A DNA stretch of 64,000 nt from Aminipila luticellarii (GCF_004103735.1 NZ_CP035281.1:2686840-2750839); one strand, 5' to 3'; counted from the first letter of the stretch, positions 53,251-63,030 are shown. Notes: generated by a model from the sequence alone, not told the origin. Numbers and translations: made by a program.

Positions 53251-53600
53251 ATATAATTCCCCCTCTTGAGATCCACACATCCGTCATATGGCTCACGTCC
53301 TCTCAGAAAATTCGGCAGCGCCGATTCTAACCACTGCGTTCATTATACCATGCAAGCTGCGTCGACGCAGGATGCAATGAACGCTTCTTTGCGGCAACGC
53401 CGTTTTCAATCACTGCGTTCATTATACCCTAAAATTTTCCCAAAATTTATTAATTCTTTCTTAACAATCCTAATATTTCAATCAATTCTTTTTATATCGT
53501 TTATTTAAAGTATACGATTTCTATACGTTTTTTTATATTTTTACACTGCAAAACTCCTTGTAATAACTTATCAAAATTTGTAGAAAAATTTTCAGAAAAT
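53251..53600 (-). promoter_or_regulatory. Upstream region of the ABC operon with duplicated promoter-like repeat
   Basis: Two imperfect direct repeats (53311-53349 and 53390-53428; 33 of 39 identical, offset 79 bp) each end in GGTATAATG/GGTATAATG on the minus strand, an extended -10-like box. Both could start transcription toward the adaptor gene. The remainder to 53600 is AT-rich without features. Confidence 0.5.
53311..53428. repeat. Two-copy 39-bp direct repeat
   Basis: Copies at 53311-53349 and 53390-53428 share GGCA-CGCCG-TT and the exact end CACTGCGTTCATTATACC. The intervening 40 bp contain a TGCGTCGACGCA dyad. Confidence 0.75.
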
Positions 53601-53602
53601 AC

Positions 53603-53630
53603 TTGCAATTATAAAATTACATGCTATAAT
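53603..53630 (+). promoter_or_regulatory. SigmaA promoter for a candidate small RNA
   Basis: TTGCAA, 16 bp, TATAAT. The only downstream plus-strand feature before the terminator is the short RNA 53637-53810. Confidence 0.6.
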
Positions 53631-53636
53631 GAAACC

Positions 53637-53810
53637 ATAAAAGAGAAAGATACTAAAGCTAATATAGAGATTTAATTATTGTTATCACTATGAAGCACAG
53701 GTATCCTTTAGAAAGGGGTGAGTCCACCAGAAATGCAAATTGAACAGAGATAGCACCGTTTACATTGCAGTCTTTAAAAAGTTGTAAACGGTGCTATCTT
53801 TGTCTTTTTT
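53637..53810 (+). ncRNA. Candidate small RNA or short leader transcript
   Basis: A promoter (53603-53630) and a strong terminator (53748-53810) bound a roughly 175-nt transcript with no normal gene. It contains a good ribosome site, GAAAGGGGTGAG, 10 nt before the mini-frame MQIEQR-stop (53733-53753), and an 18-codon frame (53690-53743) without ribosome site. It is not followed by a co-directional gene, so attenuation is unlikely; a regulatory RNA or tiny peptide gene are the options. Family not recognised. Confidence 0.45.
53748..53810 (+). terminator. Strong terminator of the candidate small RNA
   Basis: A perfect 16-bp stem AGATAGCACCGTTTAC (53748-53763) with 53784-53799, followed by TTGTCTTTTTT. 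Confidence 0.85.
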
Positions 53811-53864
53811 GTTCATTTAGCTGCTTTTTATTGTCTGATTAAAAGGTCTTATTATAAATAGATA

Positions 53865-54143
53865 TTATAGGTTCATACTCTTTCCCCCTGTTACTAAAAA
53901 TAGTATGACTGCATTACACAATACAGATATAGGCAGTAATATTTTAAATTTGGTTTTTTTGGTCTTATGCCGAAAAAACTGAGATCCTATCATGCTTCCA
54001 ACTCCTCCCATTAGAAAAGCTATGGACAAAAGAGTTGCTTCACTTATTCTCCACTTATTATTTTGCGCTTTATATTTATCAATCCCCATAACTGCAAATG
54101 CGACTACATTCCAAATTATATATACTACTATTGTGTACTTCAT
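53865..54143 (-). CDS. DUF1294 small membrane protein
   Basis: A 92-residue protein with three or so membrane segments. MGIDKYKAQNNKWRISEATLL is the DUF1294 hallmark (shortened reading: MGIDKxxAxxxxWRIxE), followed by GGVGSMIGSQFFRHKTKK. Function unknown. It is in the same direction as, but separate from, parB by 190 bp. Confidence 0.82.
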   Translation of the reverse strand: MKYTIVVYIIWNVVAFAVMGIDKYKAQNNKWRISEATLLSIAFLMGGVGSMIGSQFFRHKTKKTKFKILLPISVLCNAVILFLVTGGKSMNL

Positions 54144-54219
54144 ATCCTCTTCCTGCCCTTCATACCCTTCCTAACTTCTTATTGTTTTTCTTACTAAATA
54201 ATTTTTTGTTTCATCTAAA

Positions 54220-54235
54220 TGTTTCACGTGAAACG
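54220..54235. promoter_or_regulatory. parS-like site downstream of parB
   Basis: TGTTTCACGTGAAACG, one mismatch (last base) to the ParB site TGTTTCACGTGAAACA. Confidence 0.88.
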
Positions 54236-54292
54236 TTTTCTTTTCACCTGCTGCCTTCGCTTACTATGACCAATGTTCCCTATACATAATAA

Positions 54293-54319
54293 ATCGCATT
54301 TACAGGTTGTAAATGCGAT
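54293..54319 (-). terminator. Probable terminator of parAB
   Basis: A perfect 11-bp stem ATCGCATTTAC with a 5-nt loop lies 18 bp beyond the parB stop; the T-run is poor. Confidence 0.6.
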
Positions 54320-54336
54320 AAATAAATAAATATATT

Positions 54337-55248
54337 TTATCTTGCGTTTCTTAGAAAGTCGATTAATCTCTCCAAGTCTTCTCTATTATAATACTCGATT
54401 TCAATTTTTCCTTTGTTCCCTGAATGCTTTAAGCAGACTTTCGTGCCCAGCACTTCTTTTAACTCTTCTTCCACTTTTAAAACATCCGGAGACTTCATTC
54501 TTTTTTCACTTTGCTTTTTAGTTCTAGGCTCTCCTATACTTTTCGCCAGGCTTTCGACTTCTCTTACAGACAAGCCCTGTTCTACTGCCTTATCTGCCAC
54601 AGTTACCTGCATGGTTTCATCTTCTATTCCCGCAATAGCTCTAGCATGGCCGTTTGTAAGCTTACCTTCCTGTACATATGCTCTTACTTCAAAAGGCAGC
54701 TTTAAAAGTCTTAAAGCATTTGTTATATAAGGCCGGCTCTTTCCAACATTCTTTGAAACCTGTTCTTGACTTAATCCAAATCGTTCAATCATCTGTTGTA
54801 AGGCTTCTGCCTCTTCTATCGGATTCAAGTCTTCTCTTTGCATGTTTTCTATGATGGAAATAACCATATTTTCTTCCTCGGTCAATTCCTTAAGAATGCA
54901 TGGAACCTTTTTTAGGTTTGCTTTTCTAGCTGCACGCCATCTTCTTTCTCCTGCTACTATTTCATAACCTATTTCTGATTTTCTCAAAACAATAGGTTGT
55001 ATCACTCCATAAGTCTCTATAGAAGTTGCCAATTCATCGATCTTTTCATCATCGAATCGCTTTCTCGGCTGATTCGCATTCGGTTTAATTTCATTGATAT
55101 CTAAATACAAAATGGAATTCTTATTTACAGAGTCTAAATTTTCTGCATTTCCTTCATTTTTATTAGAAACCTCTGATGCGTTGATTTCTACCGCGCTAAA
55201 AAGTTCTTCTAATCCTCTGCCCAGACCTCTATTTTTCGGTGCTGCCAT
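54337..55248 (-). CDS. parB: Chromosome-partitioning protein ParB (Spo0J)
   Basis: A 303-residue ParB-type CTPase that loads at parS and organises the origin region. The N-terminal domain has ANQPRKRFDDEKIDELA and the CTP-binding block IVAGERRWRAARKANL (about 108-123); the HTH is GLSQEQVSKNVGKSRPYITN. The C-terminal dimerisation domain ends IEIEYYNREDLERLIDFL. The start overlaps the parA stop (TAATG). Confidence 0.95.
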   Translation of the reverse strand: MAAPKNRGLGRGLEELFSAVEINASEVSNKNEGNAENLDSVNKNSILYLDINEIKPNANQPRKRFDDEKIDELATSIETYGVIQPIVLRKSEIGYEIVAGERRWRAARKANLKKVPCILKELTEEENMVISIIENMQREDLNPIEEAEALQQMIERFGLSQEQVSKNVGKSRPYITNALRLLKLPFEVRAYVQEGKLTNGHARAIAGIEDETMQVTVADKAVEQGLSVREVESLAKSIGEPRTKKQSEKRMKSPDVLKVEEELKEVLGTKVCLKHSGNKGKIEIEYYNREDLERLIDFLRNAR

Positions 55249-56021
55249 TATTCTTCTGCCTCCAAATCTAAAAATTCTTCAGCAAATTCGTGATAAGCCG
55301 CAGCTCCTGCTGATTTTGGATCGTATTCTGTGATAGGCATGCCATAACTCGGTGCTTCTGCTAATCGCACATTTCTCGGTATAACAGTAGTATAAACCTT
55401 CTCTCTGAAATATTTCTTTACTTCTTCTACTACTTGAATGGACAGATTTGTTCGTCCATCAAACATACTCAAAATAACACCTTGAATTTGCAGATCAGGA
55501 TTCAGGCTTTTCTTTACCAGTTCAATAGTACTCATAAGCTGACTGACACCTTCCAAAGCATAAAATTCACATTGAATTGGTATCAAAACACTATCCACTG
55601 CTGTAAGCGAATTAATCGTTAAAAGGCCTAGTGAAGGCGGGCAATCTATAAATATGTAATCATAATTAGATTTAATTTTATCAATCGCCTTCTTTAATCG
55701 CTTTTCCCTTCCCTCTAGCTGCACCAGCTCAATTTCAGCGCCTGCAAGCTGGACACTGGCCGGAATGATGTCCATATTCTCCACACTGGTATGCATAATC
55801 GCCTCTTCTGGTGCAATTGTATCATCCACCAAGATCTCATAAGTCGTTCTAGTTAATCCTTTTTTGGATATTCCTACGCCGCTGGTTGTGTTTCCCTGCG
55901 GATCTATATCAAGAATAAGTATTCTCTTACCTTTTAGTGCTAAACAAGCTGCCAAATTTATGTTTGTAGTGGTCTTACCTACACCGCCCTTTTGGTTAAA
56001 AATTGCTATTGTCTTTCCCAA
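55248..56021 (-). CDS. parA: Chromosome-partitioning ATPase ParA (Soj)
   Basis: A 257-residue Walker-type ATPase. Deviant Walker A is NQKGGVGKTTT (residues 9-19); Walker A' and B are LDIDPQGNTTS and FIDCPPSLG. It partners ParB in origin segregation and controls DnaA in relatives. The initiation codon is TTG at 56021, following AGGAGAAATGTT; an ATG nearby is out of frame. Confidence 0.95.
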   Translation of the reverse strand: MGKTIAIFNQKGGVGKTTTNINLAACLALKGKRILILDIDPQGNTTSGVGISKKGLTRTTYEILVDDTIAPEEAIMHTSVENMDIIPASVQLAGAEIELVQLEGREKRLKKAIDKIKSNYDYIFIDCPPSLGLLTINSLTAVDSVLIPIQCEFYALEGVSQLMSTIELVKKSLNPDLQIQGVILSMFDGRTNLSIQVVEEVKKYFREKVYTTVIPRNVRLAEAPSYGMPITEYDPKSAGAAAYHEFAEEFLDLEAEE

Positions 56022-56180
56022 AACATTTCTCCTTTTTTTACTTTTATATAGTTAATATAATATCATCAAATGAGTTCATTGACTAAGAATAATGATTTTA
56101 TAACCTAAATAATATTATATTATACAATGCTATATTTAACCACTACTTTTTACAGAATATCCTCATTTTCACAAAAAAAC

Positions 56181-56210
56181 ATAGAAATGTTTCACGTGAA
56201 ACATTTCTAT
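56181..56210. promoter_or_regulatory. parS site within a perfect 30-bp palindrome, upstream of parA
   Basis: The 16-bp parS TGTTTCACGTGAAACA (56188-56203) is exact and its symmetry extends seven bases further on both sides. It lies between noc and parA. Confidence 0.93.
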
Positions 56211-56228
56211 TTACATTTTTTGTAATTT

Positions 56229-57029
56229 TTAACCTACTTTATCGCATGCATTTTTTTTAGGAATCAATATCTTTATTTCAAACATATCTCCCAAGTCCTG
56301 TTGATAATATTTCGCATTCGCTTCTGCATCTTTTATTTGATCAAATGCCTTTCGTATAGAATTAATATAGATTTTATAATTTATGTATCGAAGCTTATGT
56401 GCTTTTCTCATTTCCTCTTGCTTTTTACTCAATATATCCTCTATCAACCTCTCTGTTTGCTTCACATTTAAGTTGTTGGCTATAATTCGTTCAAGTACCT
56501 TTTTTCTCAAATTCTCATCATCTAGCTTTAAAAGTGCTCTGGCATGACGTTCTGTCAGTTGATTGCTCATAAGCGTTTCTTGAATATCCTCCGGCAAAGT
56601 AAGCAGTCTGATTTTATTTGAGATCGTGGATTGTTGCTTTCCCACACGCTTTGATATTTCTATTTGAGACAGGCCGAAGTCTTCCATTAGTCTTTTATAA
56701 GCAATGGCCTCCTCCAGATAGCTTAAGTTTTCCCGCTGGACATTTTCCACTAAAGCAATTAGAGCCACATCCTTTAGATCAGCCTCTTTGACAATCGCCG
56801 GTATTTTGGACAGACCTGCCAGCTTGGATGCTCTGAGCCGTCTTTCTCCCGCAATTAAAAAATATTCCCCCTCTTTACTCCTACTGACTATGATTGGCTG
56901 CAGCACACCATACTCTCTAATGGAGTCCGCCAATTCCAAAAGTTCTTCCTCGTTAAAGACTTTTCTGGGCTGGTCCGGATTTAAATTTACTAAGTCAACA
57001 GAAACCTCAATATTTTTTTTATTAAACAT
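56229..57029 (-). CDS. noc: ParB-like nucleoid occlusion protein Noc
   Basis: A 266-residue ParB paralogue located between rsmG and parA, the position of noc in other Firmicutes. It has NPDQPRKVFNEEELLELADS, LIAGERRLRASKLAGL, and the HTH GLSQIEISKRVGKQQSTISN. In Noc proteins a short N-terminal amphipathic helix binds the membrane; here the N-terminus is only MFNKKNIEVSV, so that helix seems short. ATG 57029 follows GGGAGGATGATTTT; a longer reading upstream is unlikely. Confidence 0.88.
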   Translation of the reverse strand: MFNKKNIEVSVDLVNLNPDQPRKVFNEEELLELADSIREYGVLQPIIVSRSKEGEYFLIAGERRLRASKLAGLSKIPAIVKEADLKDVALIALVENVQRENLSYLEEAIAYKRLMEDFGLSQIEISKRVGKQQSTISNKIRLLTLPEDIQETLMSNQLTERHARALLKLDDENLRKKVLERIIANNLNVKQTERLIEDILSKKQEEMRKAHKLRYINYKIYINSIRKAFDQIKDAEANAKYYQQDLGDMFEIKILIPKKNACDKVG

Positions 57030-57130
57030 AAAATCATCCTCCCGATAATAAAACAACAGAAGCATATATTGTTCTATCTTTAATAGTATCAGAAGCCTGT
57101 CCAATTAAAAGACCCATATGATAAACAAAA

Positions 57131-57158
57131 AACCACCGAAATCGCTATTTCAGTGGTT
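57131..57158 (-). terminator. Terminator overlapping the rsmG stop
   Basis: A 12-bp stem (57131-57142 with 57147-57158, one G-U) holds the rsmG stop codon in the loop, and is followed on the minus strand by TTTTTTG. Confidence 0.82.
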
Positions 57159-57861
57159 CTTTCGATGGGGTTCCCGCTTTTCTTGGATATTTTGCGGGCG
57201 TACCCCCTATTTTTTCTATAACAATGATATGATGATCCAGATCATATTCTGAAAGAGGTACTTGCTCTTCCCTTAAAAACTTTCCGCCCAAAAGTCCTAT
57301 AGCACTTTGAGCCTCTTTAATTTCTTCATCTGCTTTTATTCCTTTATAGGCTAAGAAGCTTCCGCCTTTTTTAATAAATGGAATGCAATATTCAGATAAG
57401 GTGGAAAGGTTCGCTACAGCTCTGGATACACAGAGGTCATAAGCTTCTCTGTGCTCCTTGGCATGAGCCAGATCTTCTGCCCTTCCGTGCAAAGTCTTTA
57501 CATTTTTTATTTCCAGCTTACAAGCTAAATCGTCTATTACTTTTAAACGTTTTTGTAGAGAATCCATTAAAATAAACTGTTTTTCCGGAAATAAAAGTGC
57601 CAGGGGAATACCGGGAAAACCGCCGCCGGTTCCCACATCGATAATGGTCTTTGCTTTCTTTAATTCAGGAAAGGAATAGCAGATGACCGAATCAATGTAA
57701 TGTTTCTTTATAAATTCTTCTTCCTCCGTTATGGCTGTCAAATTTATTTTTTCATTCCACTCCAGAATCATTTCCATATACTGCCGAAATTTATTGAGGA
57801 CAGTATAATCATTAGAAATGCCTAATTCGCTAAAAGCATTTTGTAAGGTTTCTATCGGCAT
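57145..57861 (-). CDS. rsmG: 16S rRNA (guanine527-N7)-methyltransferase
   Basis: A 238-residue SAM methyltransferase with the binding motif [15 protein letters not shown] (about 75-89) and the family block [19 protein letters not shown] and VSRAVANL. It methylates G527 of 16S rRNA. The first 32 bp overlap the end of mnmG. The C-terminal tail is proline/lysine-rich ([18 protein letters not shown]), as in other members. Confidence 0.94.
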   Translation of the reverse strand: MPIETLQNAFSELGISNDYTVLNKFRQYMEMILEWNEKINLTAITEEEEFIKKHYIDSVICYSFPELKKAKTIIDVGTGGGFPGIPLALLFPEKQFILMDSLQKRLKVIDDLACKLEIKNVKTLHGRAEDLAHAKEHREAYDLCVSRAVANLSTLSEYCIPFIKKGGSFLAYKGIKADEEIKEAQSAIGLLGGKFLREEQVPLSEYDLDHHIIVIEKIGGTPAKYPRKAGTPSKEPLK

Positions 57862-59749
57862 TAGTTTTTTTACTCCTTCTCATTTTTTCAAAATATACCA
57901 GCAATACGTTTATATCAGCCGGTGAAACACCGGAAATCCTTGAGGCCTGTCCTACGGACACAGGCTGAAATTGATTTAATTTTTGAATGGCTTCTAATCT
58001 CATCCCTTCAATCTTCGTATAATCAAAGCCCTGCTTCAGCTTTTTGTCTTCCAGCTTTTTAAACCGTTCAATCTGCTGAAGCTGCTTTGCTATATATCCG
58101 GTATATTTTACCTGCACCTCCACTTGTGTAATGGAATGCATGGATAAAGAATTTTCTCTGTTTTTGTCCAATGGAGCCAACAACGCATAAGTAATTTCCG
58201 GTCTCTTTAAAAGCTCAGAAAGAGAAATCCCGCTTTTCAAAGGCGAGCTTCCCAGACTAACAAGGTAAGCATTAATCTCTTCCGTCGGCGTTACTATGAC
58301 ATGTTCCAGCCTCTCCATTTCCGCTGCCGCTTCATTTTTTGTTTTCAGAAATCGATCATACCGCTCCTGTGTAACCAAGCCGATTCTATGACCCTTTTCT
58401 GTCAAGCGCAAATCTGCGTTATCCTGCCTTAAAACAAGTCGGTACTCTGCTCTGGAAGTCATAATACGATAGGGCTCATTGGTGCCTTTTGTTACAAGAT
58501 CATCAATCAATACACCGATATATGCTTCTGATCTGTCTAAAACAAAAGGCTCTTTTTCATCAACCCGGAGGGCTGCATTGATTCCTGCCATCAATCCCTG
58601 CGCCGCTGCTTCTTCATAACCGGAACTGCCGTTAAACTGACCCGCACAGAAGAGATTTTCAATTTGCCTATTTTCAAGATTAGTTTTCAGGTAAAGCGGA
58701 TCGATGCAATCATATTCTATGGCATAGGCGGGCCTTGTAATTTTCAGGTTTTCAAGTCCGGGAATGGTTTTATAAAAAGCTTCCTGCACATCCTCAGGCA
58801 AACTGCTGGACATACCCTGAATATACATTTCTTCTGTATTAAGCCCCTCCGGTTCTATAAACAACTGATGTCTCTGCTTATCGCTGAATCGGTTTACTTT
58901 ATCCTCTATAGAAGGACAATATCTCGGTCCTACCCCTTCAATTTGTCCGCCAAAGAGAGCAGATCTTGAAAAATTATTTCGTATGATTTCATGTGTTTCA
59001 GCATTTGTATAGGTCAGCCAACAGGAAATCTGCTCTTTATCCAGTTCATCGTTCATAAAAGAAAATGGAACGATTTTTTCATCCCCGTGCTGTTCCTGCA
59101 TCTTGGCATAATCTAAACTGTCGGCAAGGGCTCTGGCCGGAGTGCCTGTTTTGAACCGGCGAAGCTCCATTCCATGTTTTCTAAGGTTATCCGCCAGCTC
59201 CATAGAAGGCGCAAGGCCATTGGGTCCACTGCTGAAAGACCATTCTCCTATAAAAATTTTACCTCTCAAAAAGGTTCCCGTCGCCAGCACCACAGCTTTC
59301 GCCCTATACGCCGCACCGGTTCGAAGAATAACGCCGCAAACTTTTCCATCCTCCACAAAGAGATCCACCACCTCACCCTGCTTTAGATCCAGATTTTTCT
59401 GCCTTTCCATCGTTTTCTTCATTTCCTCATGATACTGGTGCTTATCTGCCTGTGCCCGAAGAGAATGAACCGCAGGTCCCTTAGCCGTATTTAACATTTT
59501 ACTTTGAATAAATGTCTTGTCGATATTGAGTCCCATTTCTCCGCCAAGAGCGTCTATTTCCCGTACCAAATGCCCTTTCCCCGTACCTCCTATAGAAGGG
59601 TTGCAGGGCATCATAGCCACAGCTTCCAAATTGATGGAGAAAACCAGTGTTTTTTTCCCCATCCGAGCTGAGGCCAGTGCCGCTTCACATCCCGCATGTC
59701 CCGCTCCGATTACAATCACGTCATATTCGCCCATCATATAATAATTCAT
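57830..59749 (-). CDS. mnmG: tRNA uridine-34 5-carboxymethylaminomethyl synthesis enzyme MnmG
   Basis: A 639-residue FAD enzyme that with MnmE modifies wobble U34 in tRNA. FAD site: [16 protein letters not shown] (about 11-26); second motif [17 protein letters not shown] and the later [17 protein letters not shown]. Full length with the C-terminal helical domain that binds MnmE. ATG 59749 has TAGGTGA upstream; a GTG at 59761 is possible. Confidence 0.95.
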   Translation of the reverse strand: MNYYMMGEYDVIVIGAGHAGCEAALASARMGKKTLVFSINLEAVAMMPCNPSIGGTGKGHLVREIDALGGEMGLNIDKTFIQSKMLNTAKGPAVHSLRAQADKHQYHEEMKKTMERQKNLDLKQGEVVDLFVEDGKVCGVILRTGAAYRAKAVVLATGTFLRGKIFIGEWSFSSGPNGLAPSMELADNLRKHGMELRRFKTGTPARALADSLDYAKMQEQHGDEKIVPFSFMNDELDKEQISCWLTYTNAETHEIIRNNFSRSALFGGQIEGVGPRYCPSIEDKVNRFSDKQRHQLFIEPEGLNTEEMYIQGMSSSLPEDVQEAFYKTIPGLENLKITRPAYAIEYDCIDPLYLKTNLENRQIENLFCAGQFNGSSGYEEAAAQGLMAGINAALRVDEKEPFVLDRSEAYIGVLIDDLVTKGTNEPYRIMTSRAEYRLVLRQDNADLRLTEKGHRIGLVTQERYDRFLKTKNEAAAEMERLEHVIVTPTEEINAYLVSLGSSPLKSGISLSELLKRPEITYALLAPLDKNRENSLSMHSITQVEVQVKYTGYIAKQLQQIERFKKLEDKKLKQGFDYTKIEGMRLEAIQKLNQFQPVSVGQASRISGVSPADINVLLVYFEKMRRSKKTNADRNLTKCF

Positions 59750-59769
59750 ACTATTATTCACCTACTTAT

Positions 59770-61203
59770 TTATTTTCCAAGACAAAACCTTGAAAATACT
59801 TCATCAATTACACTTTCGCTGACGGTCTCTCCAATGATTTCCCCAAGAAGCTCAAAGCTTCTCTTTACATCAATTTCAATAAATTCAAGAGCCTCTCCTA
59901 AACGTACCATATGAATGGCGTCCTCTAAAGCACTCTTGGCTGAAACCAAAAGATTAGCATGACGAACATTTGTTATAAAAGTGCTTCCGCTCTGCTTCAC
60001 TTCTCCATTAAAGACCAGCTCTTCCATTTTATCTTCAATTTCATCAATACCTTGTCCGTTTTTCACAGACGTGTGTATGAAAGAAGCCTTTGGCATTTCC
60101 TCCAGAAGCTTCTTTTCATCCACAACCTGTCCTAAATCCATCTTATTGATGAGCACTATAGTTCTTCGTGCTCCTATGACTTCTATTATTTCTTGATCCT
60201 CTATGGAAAGCGGCTGGCTTCCATCCAAAATAAGCAAAACTAAATCAGCTTCGTTAAAGGATTCCTTGCTCTTTTCAATACCGATTTTTTCAACCTGATC
60301 TTCTGTATGATGAATACCTGCCGTATCGATCAGTTTCACCGGAATACTTTTGATTGTAATATCTTCGACTATGGTATCTCTGGTAGTTCCCGGAACATCT
60401 GTCACAATAGCTCTGTTTTCCCTAAGCAGCGCATTCATCAGAGAAGATTTTCCTACATTTGGTTTGCCGACTATAGCAACCTTAAACCCCTCTTTTATAA
60501 TCCGCCCAGTATCGGCAGAGTCAATTAATTTTTGGATCATATCGCCTATTTGCAATAAGTTATTTAATAAGGTATCATACGTTATTTCTTCTATATCTTC
60601 ATCCGGATAATCAATGTTTACGGTTATGTTCACAAGCTCATCCATCAATAAATTTCGAATTTGTTCTATATTCTTAGATAAAGTTCCATCCAACTGACCC
60701 AAAGCAACATCAAAGCTTTTATCACTTTTTGCTTTAATCAAATCGATTACAGCTTCCGCCTGTGTTAAATCCAATCTGCCATTTAAAAATGCCCGTTTTG
60801 TGAATTCACCCGGATCAGCCATTCTAGCTCCGCTTTTTAGAACAAGCTCTAACACTTTTCTAAGGGAGACAATACTCCCATGACAATTTATTTCCACCAC
60901 ATCTTCTGTGGTATAAGTATAAGGCGCTTTCATATAGACAGCCAATACTTCATCTAAAACTTGATTCGTATTATAATCTATGATATGTCCATATGTTAAT
61001 CGCCTATTTACTATAGGCTCTCCATTAGTCATACCAACGGAATCGGGTTCAAAAACATTTTTCTGTTCCTTTTGTTTCATATGCTTTCTCATAGGCCGAA
61101 AAAACGCATTCAAAACAGACAAAGCTTTCTCTCCGCTTATTCTGATTATTCCTATTCCGCCTTCACCATAAGCAGTAGCAACTGCTGCTATCGTATCTTC
61201 CAT
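59770..61203 (-). CDS. mnmE: tRNA modification GTPase MnmE
   Basis: A 477-residue GTPase. The N-terminal formyl-THF-binding domain starts MEDTIAAVATAYGEGGIGIIR; the G domain has GKPNVGKSSL (P-loop), DVPGTTRDT and NKMD; it ends in the signature FSRFCLGK. It forms a complex with MnmG encoded next. ATG 61203 fits the family N-terminus, preceded by GGGG. Confidence 0.95.
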   Translation of the reverse strand: MEDTIAAVATAYGEGGIGIIRISGEKALSVLNAFFRPMRKHMKQKEQKNVFEPDSVGMTNGEPIVNRRLTYGHIIDYNTNQVLDEVLAVYMKAPYTYTTEDVVEINCHGSIVSLRKVLELVLKSGARMADPGEFTKRAFLNGRLDLTQAEAVIDLIKAKSDKSFDVALGQLDGTLSKNIEQIRNLLMDELVNITVNIDYPDEDIEEITYDTLLNNLLQIGDMIQKLIDSADTGRIIKEGFKVAIVGKPNVGKSSLMNALLRENRAIVTDVPGTTRDTIVEDITIKSIPVKLIDTAGIHHTEDQVEKIGIEKSKESFNEADLVLLILDGSQPLSIEDQEIIEVIGARRTIVLINKMDLGQVVDEKKLLEEMPKASFIHTSVKNGQGIDEIEDKMEELVFNGEVKQSGSTFITNVRHANLLVSAKSALEDAIHMVRLGEALEFIEIDVKRSFELLGEIIGETVSESVIDEVFSRFCLGK

Positions 61204-61230
61204 ATTTTGATCCCCATTCACTCCATTTAA

Positions 61231-61257
61231 AAAAAATAGCCCAATGGGCTATTTTTT
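61231..61257. terminator. Hairpin between jag and mnmE
   Basis: AAAAAATAGCCC / GGGCTATTTTTT with a 3-nt loop, overlapping the jag stop. It can act in either direction, and probably attenuates transcription from the rpmH-jag unit into mnmE. Confidence 0.75.
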
Positions 61258-62080
61258 ATTTCATTTCTATTATAACCCTTCTATAAGGTTCTTCACCCTC
61301 ACTTCGTGTCGTGATCTTAGGGTTGCCTTGAAGAGTAGCATGAATCACTTTTCTCTCATAAGGATTCATTGGTTCAAGTCTTACACTCTTCTTTGTCCGA
61401 ACAACTTTGTCTGCCAGCCGATTTGCCAGCTGTTCCAAAGTCTTTTCTCTTTTAGCTCTATAGTTTTCGGCATCAACAACTACTTTCTTATATTTTTCAT
61501 CTTCTTTATTGACAACAAGACGAGTTAAATACTGAATCGCATCCAAGGTCTGTCCTCTTTTCCCGATAACAGTCCCTGAATCTTTACCGTTGATGTCAAG
61601 ATATATGCTGTTTTCATTTTCAGCAGCAGTAACTGTGACTTCAATTCCCATCTTTTCAGTTACTTCTTTAAGAAAATCTAAAGCAGGGGAATGTTCAACA
61701 GCTACTAAATCATCCGGCCTTTCAATTTTAATACTTTCAAGGCTTTCACTTTTTTTAGCACTTCCGTTTTCTCTTCCTTCTTTGTGCTCCTTCTTTTCTT
61801 TTTTTCCAAATTCTTTTTTTGTAAACTCTTTACTTGAGCTACTCTGTACATTTGTTATTGGAGTTTCTTTCACAGCTGTTTTTGCCGACTTTTGTTCAGC
61901 CTGAGCAGCTGCCTTCTTTTGAACTCTTACCTTGGCAAGTTTTGAACCTATGCCAAAAAAGCCTTTTGAAGATTCTTCCAATACAATTACATCAACTTCG
62001 TCTATCGTAAGTTTTAAATCAAGGAGGGCAAGCCTGATTGCTTCATCTTCGTCTTTCCCCCACTTTTCTGCGTAATCCAT
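61256..62080 (-). CDS. jag: RNA-binding protein Jag/KhpB
   Basis: A 274-residue protein with an N-terminal Jag-N domain (about 1-50; WGKDEDEAIRLALLDLKL), a charged linker (about 60-120), a KH domain with GKRGQTLDAIQYL (about 175-187) and a C-terminal R3H domain (RSEGEEPYRRVII). KhpB binds many RNAs with KhpA and influences cell elongation. It follows yidC by 26 bp, the standard arrangement. Confidence 0.93.
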   Translation of the reverse strand: MDYAEKWGKDEDEAIRLALLDLKLTIDEVDVIVLEESSKGFFGIGSKLAKVRVQKKAAAQAEQKSAKTAVKETPITNVQSSSSKEFTKKEFGKKEKKEHKEGRENGSAKKSESLESIKIERPDDLVAVEHSPALDFLKEVTEKMGIEVTVTAAENENSIYLDINGKDSGTVIGKRGQTLDAIQYLTRLVVNKEDEKYKKVVVDAENYRAKREKTLEQLANRLADKVVRTKKSVRLEPMNPYERKVIHATLQGNPKITTRSEGEEPYRRVIIEMK

Positions 62081-62106
62081 ATTAATTTCCCTTCAAATAT
62101 ACGCTT

Positions 62107-62808
62107 TTATTTCTTGCGTTTTTTCTCTGATTCCAACTTCATCTTTTTTCTTAATTTATTAAGCCTAAAGTTGAAAGCAATCTGAACAACGGTACCTATA
62201 AACCAGTAAATCGTCAGGCCGGCCGGAAAAGATCTGCCCATCCATACGATCATCACCGGAAACAAATATTTCATCATATTCATCATCGGTGCCATCTGGT
62301 TATTCATACCCTGCTGCTGAGACTGTGTTTGAGTATAAGAAATAAAAGTGGTTATACCGGCTGCTATTGGAAGAATCCATAAATCTGGCTGGCTCAAATC
62401 CATAATCCAAAAGAAGGACTCATGGATTGCCAATAGCATCGTATCACTCGAAATATAAGACATTGGATTTCTAAGTAAAGCAAAAAGCCCAAATATGATA
62501 GGCATTTGAATCAGCATAGGTAAGCATCCGCCCATCGGATTGAACTTTTCCTCTTTATAAAGCTCCATCATCTTTATATTCAGTGTTTCTTTGTCGTTTG
62601 CGTATTTTCTTTGCAAAGCCTGTACTTTTGGTTGAATATCGGCCATACCAGCAGTCGATTTAATCTGTGCCGCATAGAGCGGATAAAGGCAACCTTTTAC
62701 CAATATGGTGAAAATTATTAAAGTGAACCCATAGTTATTTAACAAACTATAAATAAAACTTAATAACCAACCCAGAGGCATTGCAATAAAACCAATAATT
62801 GTTTGCAT
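62107..62808 (-). CDS. yidC: Membrane protein insertase YidC/SpoIIIJ
   Basis: A 233-residue Oxa1-family insertase with five helices. The conserved hydrophilic-groove arginine would be in CLYPLYAAQIKS (weakly matching) and the coiled cytoplasmic hairpin is KVQALQRKYANDKETLNIKM. The N-terminal segment is less signal-peptide-like than in Bacillus SpoIIIJ and no lipobox cysteine is seen. The C-terminal tail is basic (KLESEKKRKK). Confidence 0.93.
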   Translation of the reverse strand: MQTIIGFIAMPLGWLLSFIYSLLNNYGFTLIIFTILVKGCLYPLYAAQIKSTAGMADIQPKVQALQRKYANDKETLNIKMMELYKEEKFNPMGGCLPMLIQMPIIFGLFALLRNPMSYISSDTMLLAIHESFFWIMDLSQPDLWILPIAAGITTFISYTQTQSQQQGMNNQMAPMMNMMKYLFPVMIVWMGRSFPAGLTIYWFIGTVVQIAFNFRLNKLRKKMKLESEKKRKK

Positions 62809-62820
62809 TAATTTCCTCCG

Positions 62821-63030
62821 CTACTTTAAAGGATCATAGCCACCAGGATGAAACGGATGACATTTCAAAATCCTCTTAATTCCAAGAAAACTGCCTTTTA
62901 CAACACCATATTTTTCAACTGCCTGAATAAAATATGCTGAGCAAGTCGGATAAAACCGGCAGGTTGGTGGAAATAAAGGTGAAATAAATTTCTGATATAC
63001 CCTAATAAGTCCTATAACGATTCTTTTCAA
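62821..63030 (-). CDS. yidD: Membrane protein insertion efficiency factor YidD
   Basis: A 69-residue protein with the family blocks [20 protein letters not shown] (shortened, 3 Cys) and HPGGYDPLK (end). It is membrane-associated and aids YidC-dependent insertion. The start is a TTG at 63030, 9 nt after GAGGG. It lies between rnpA and yidC. Confidence 0.93.
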   Translation of the reverse strand: MKRIVIGLIRVYQKFISPLFPPTCRFYPTCSAYFIQAVEKYGVVKGSFLGIKRILKCHPFHPGGYDPLK

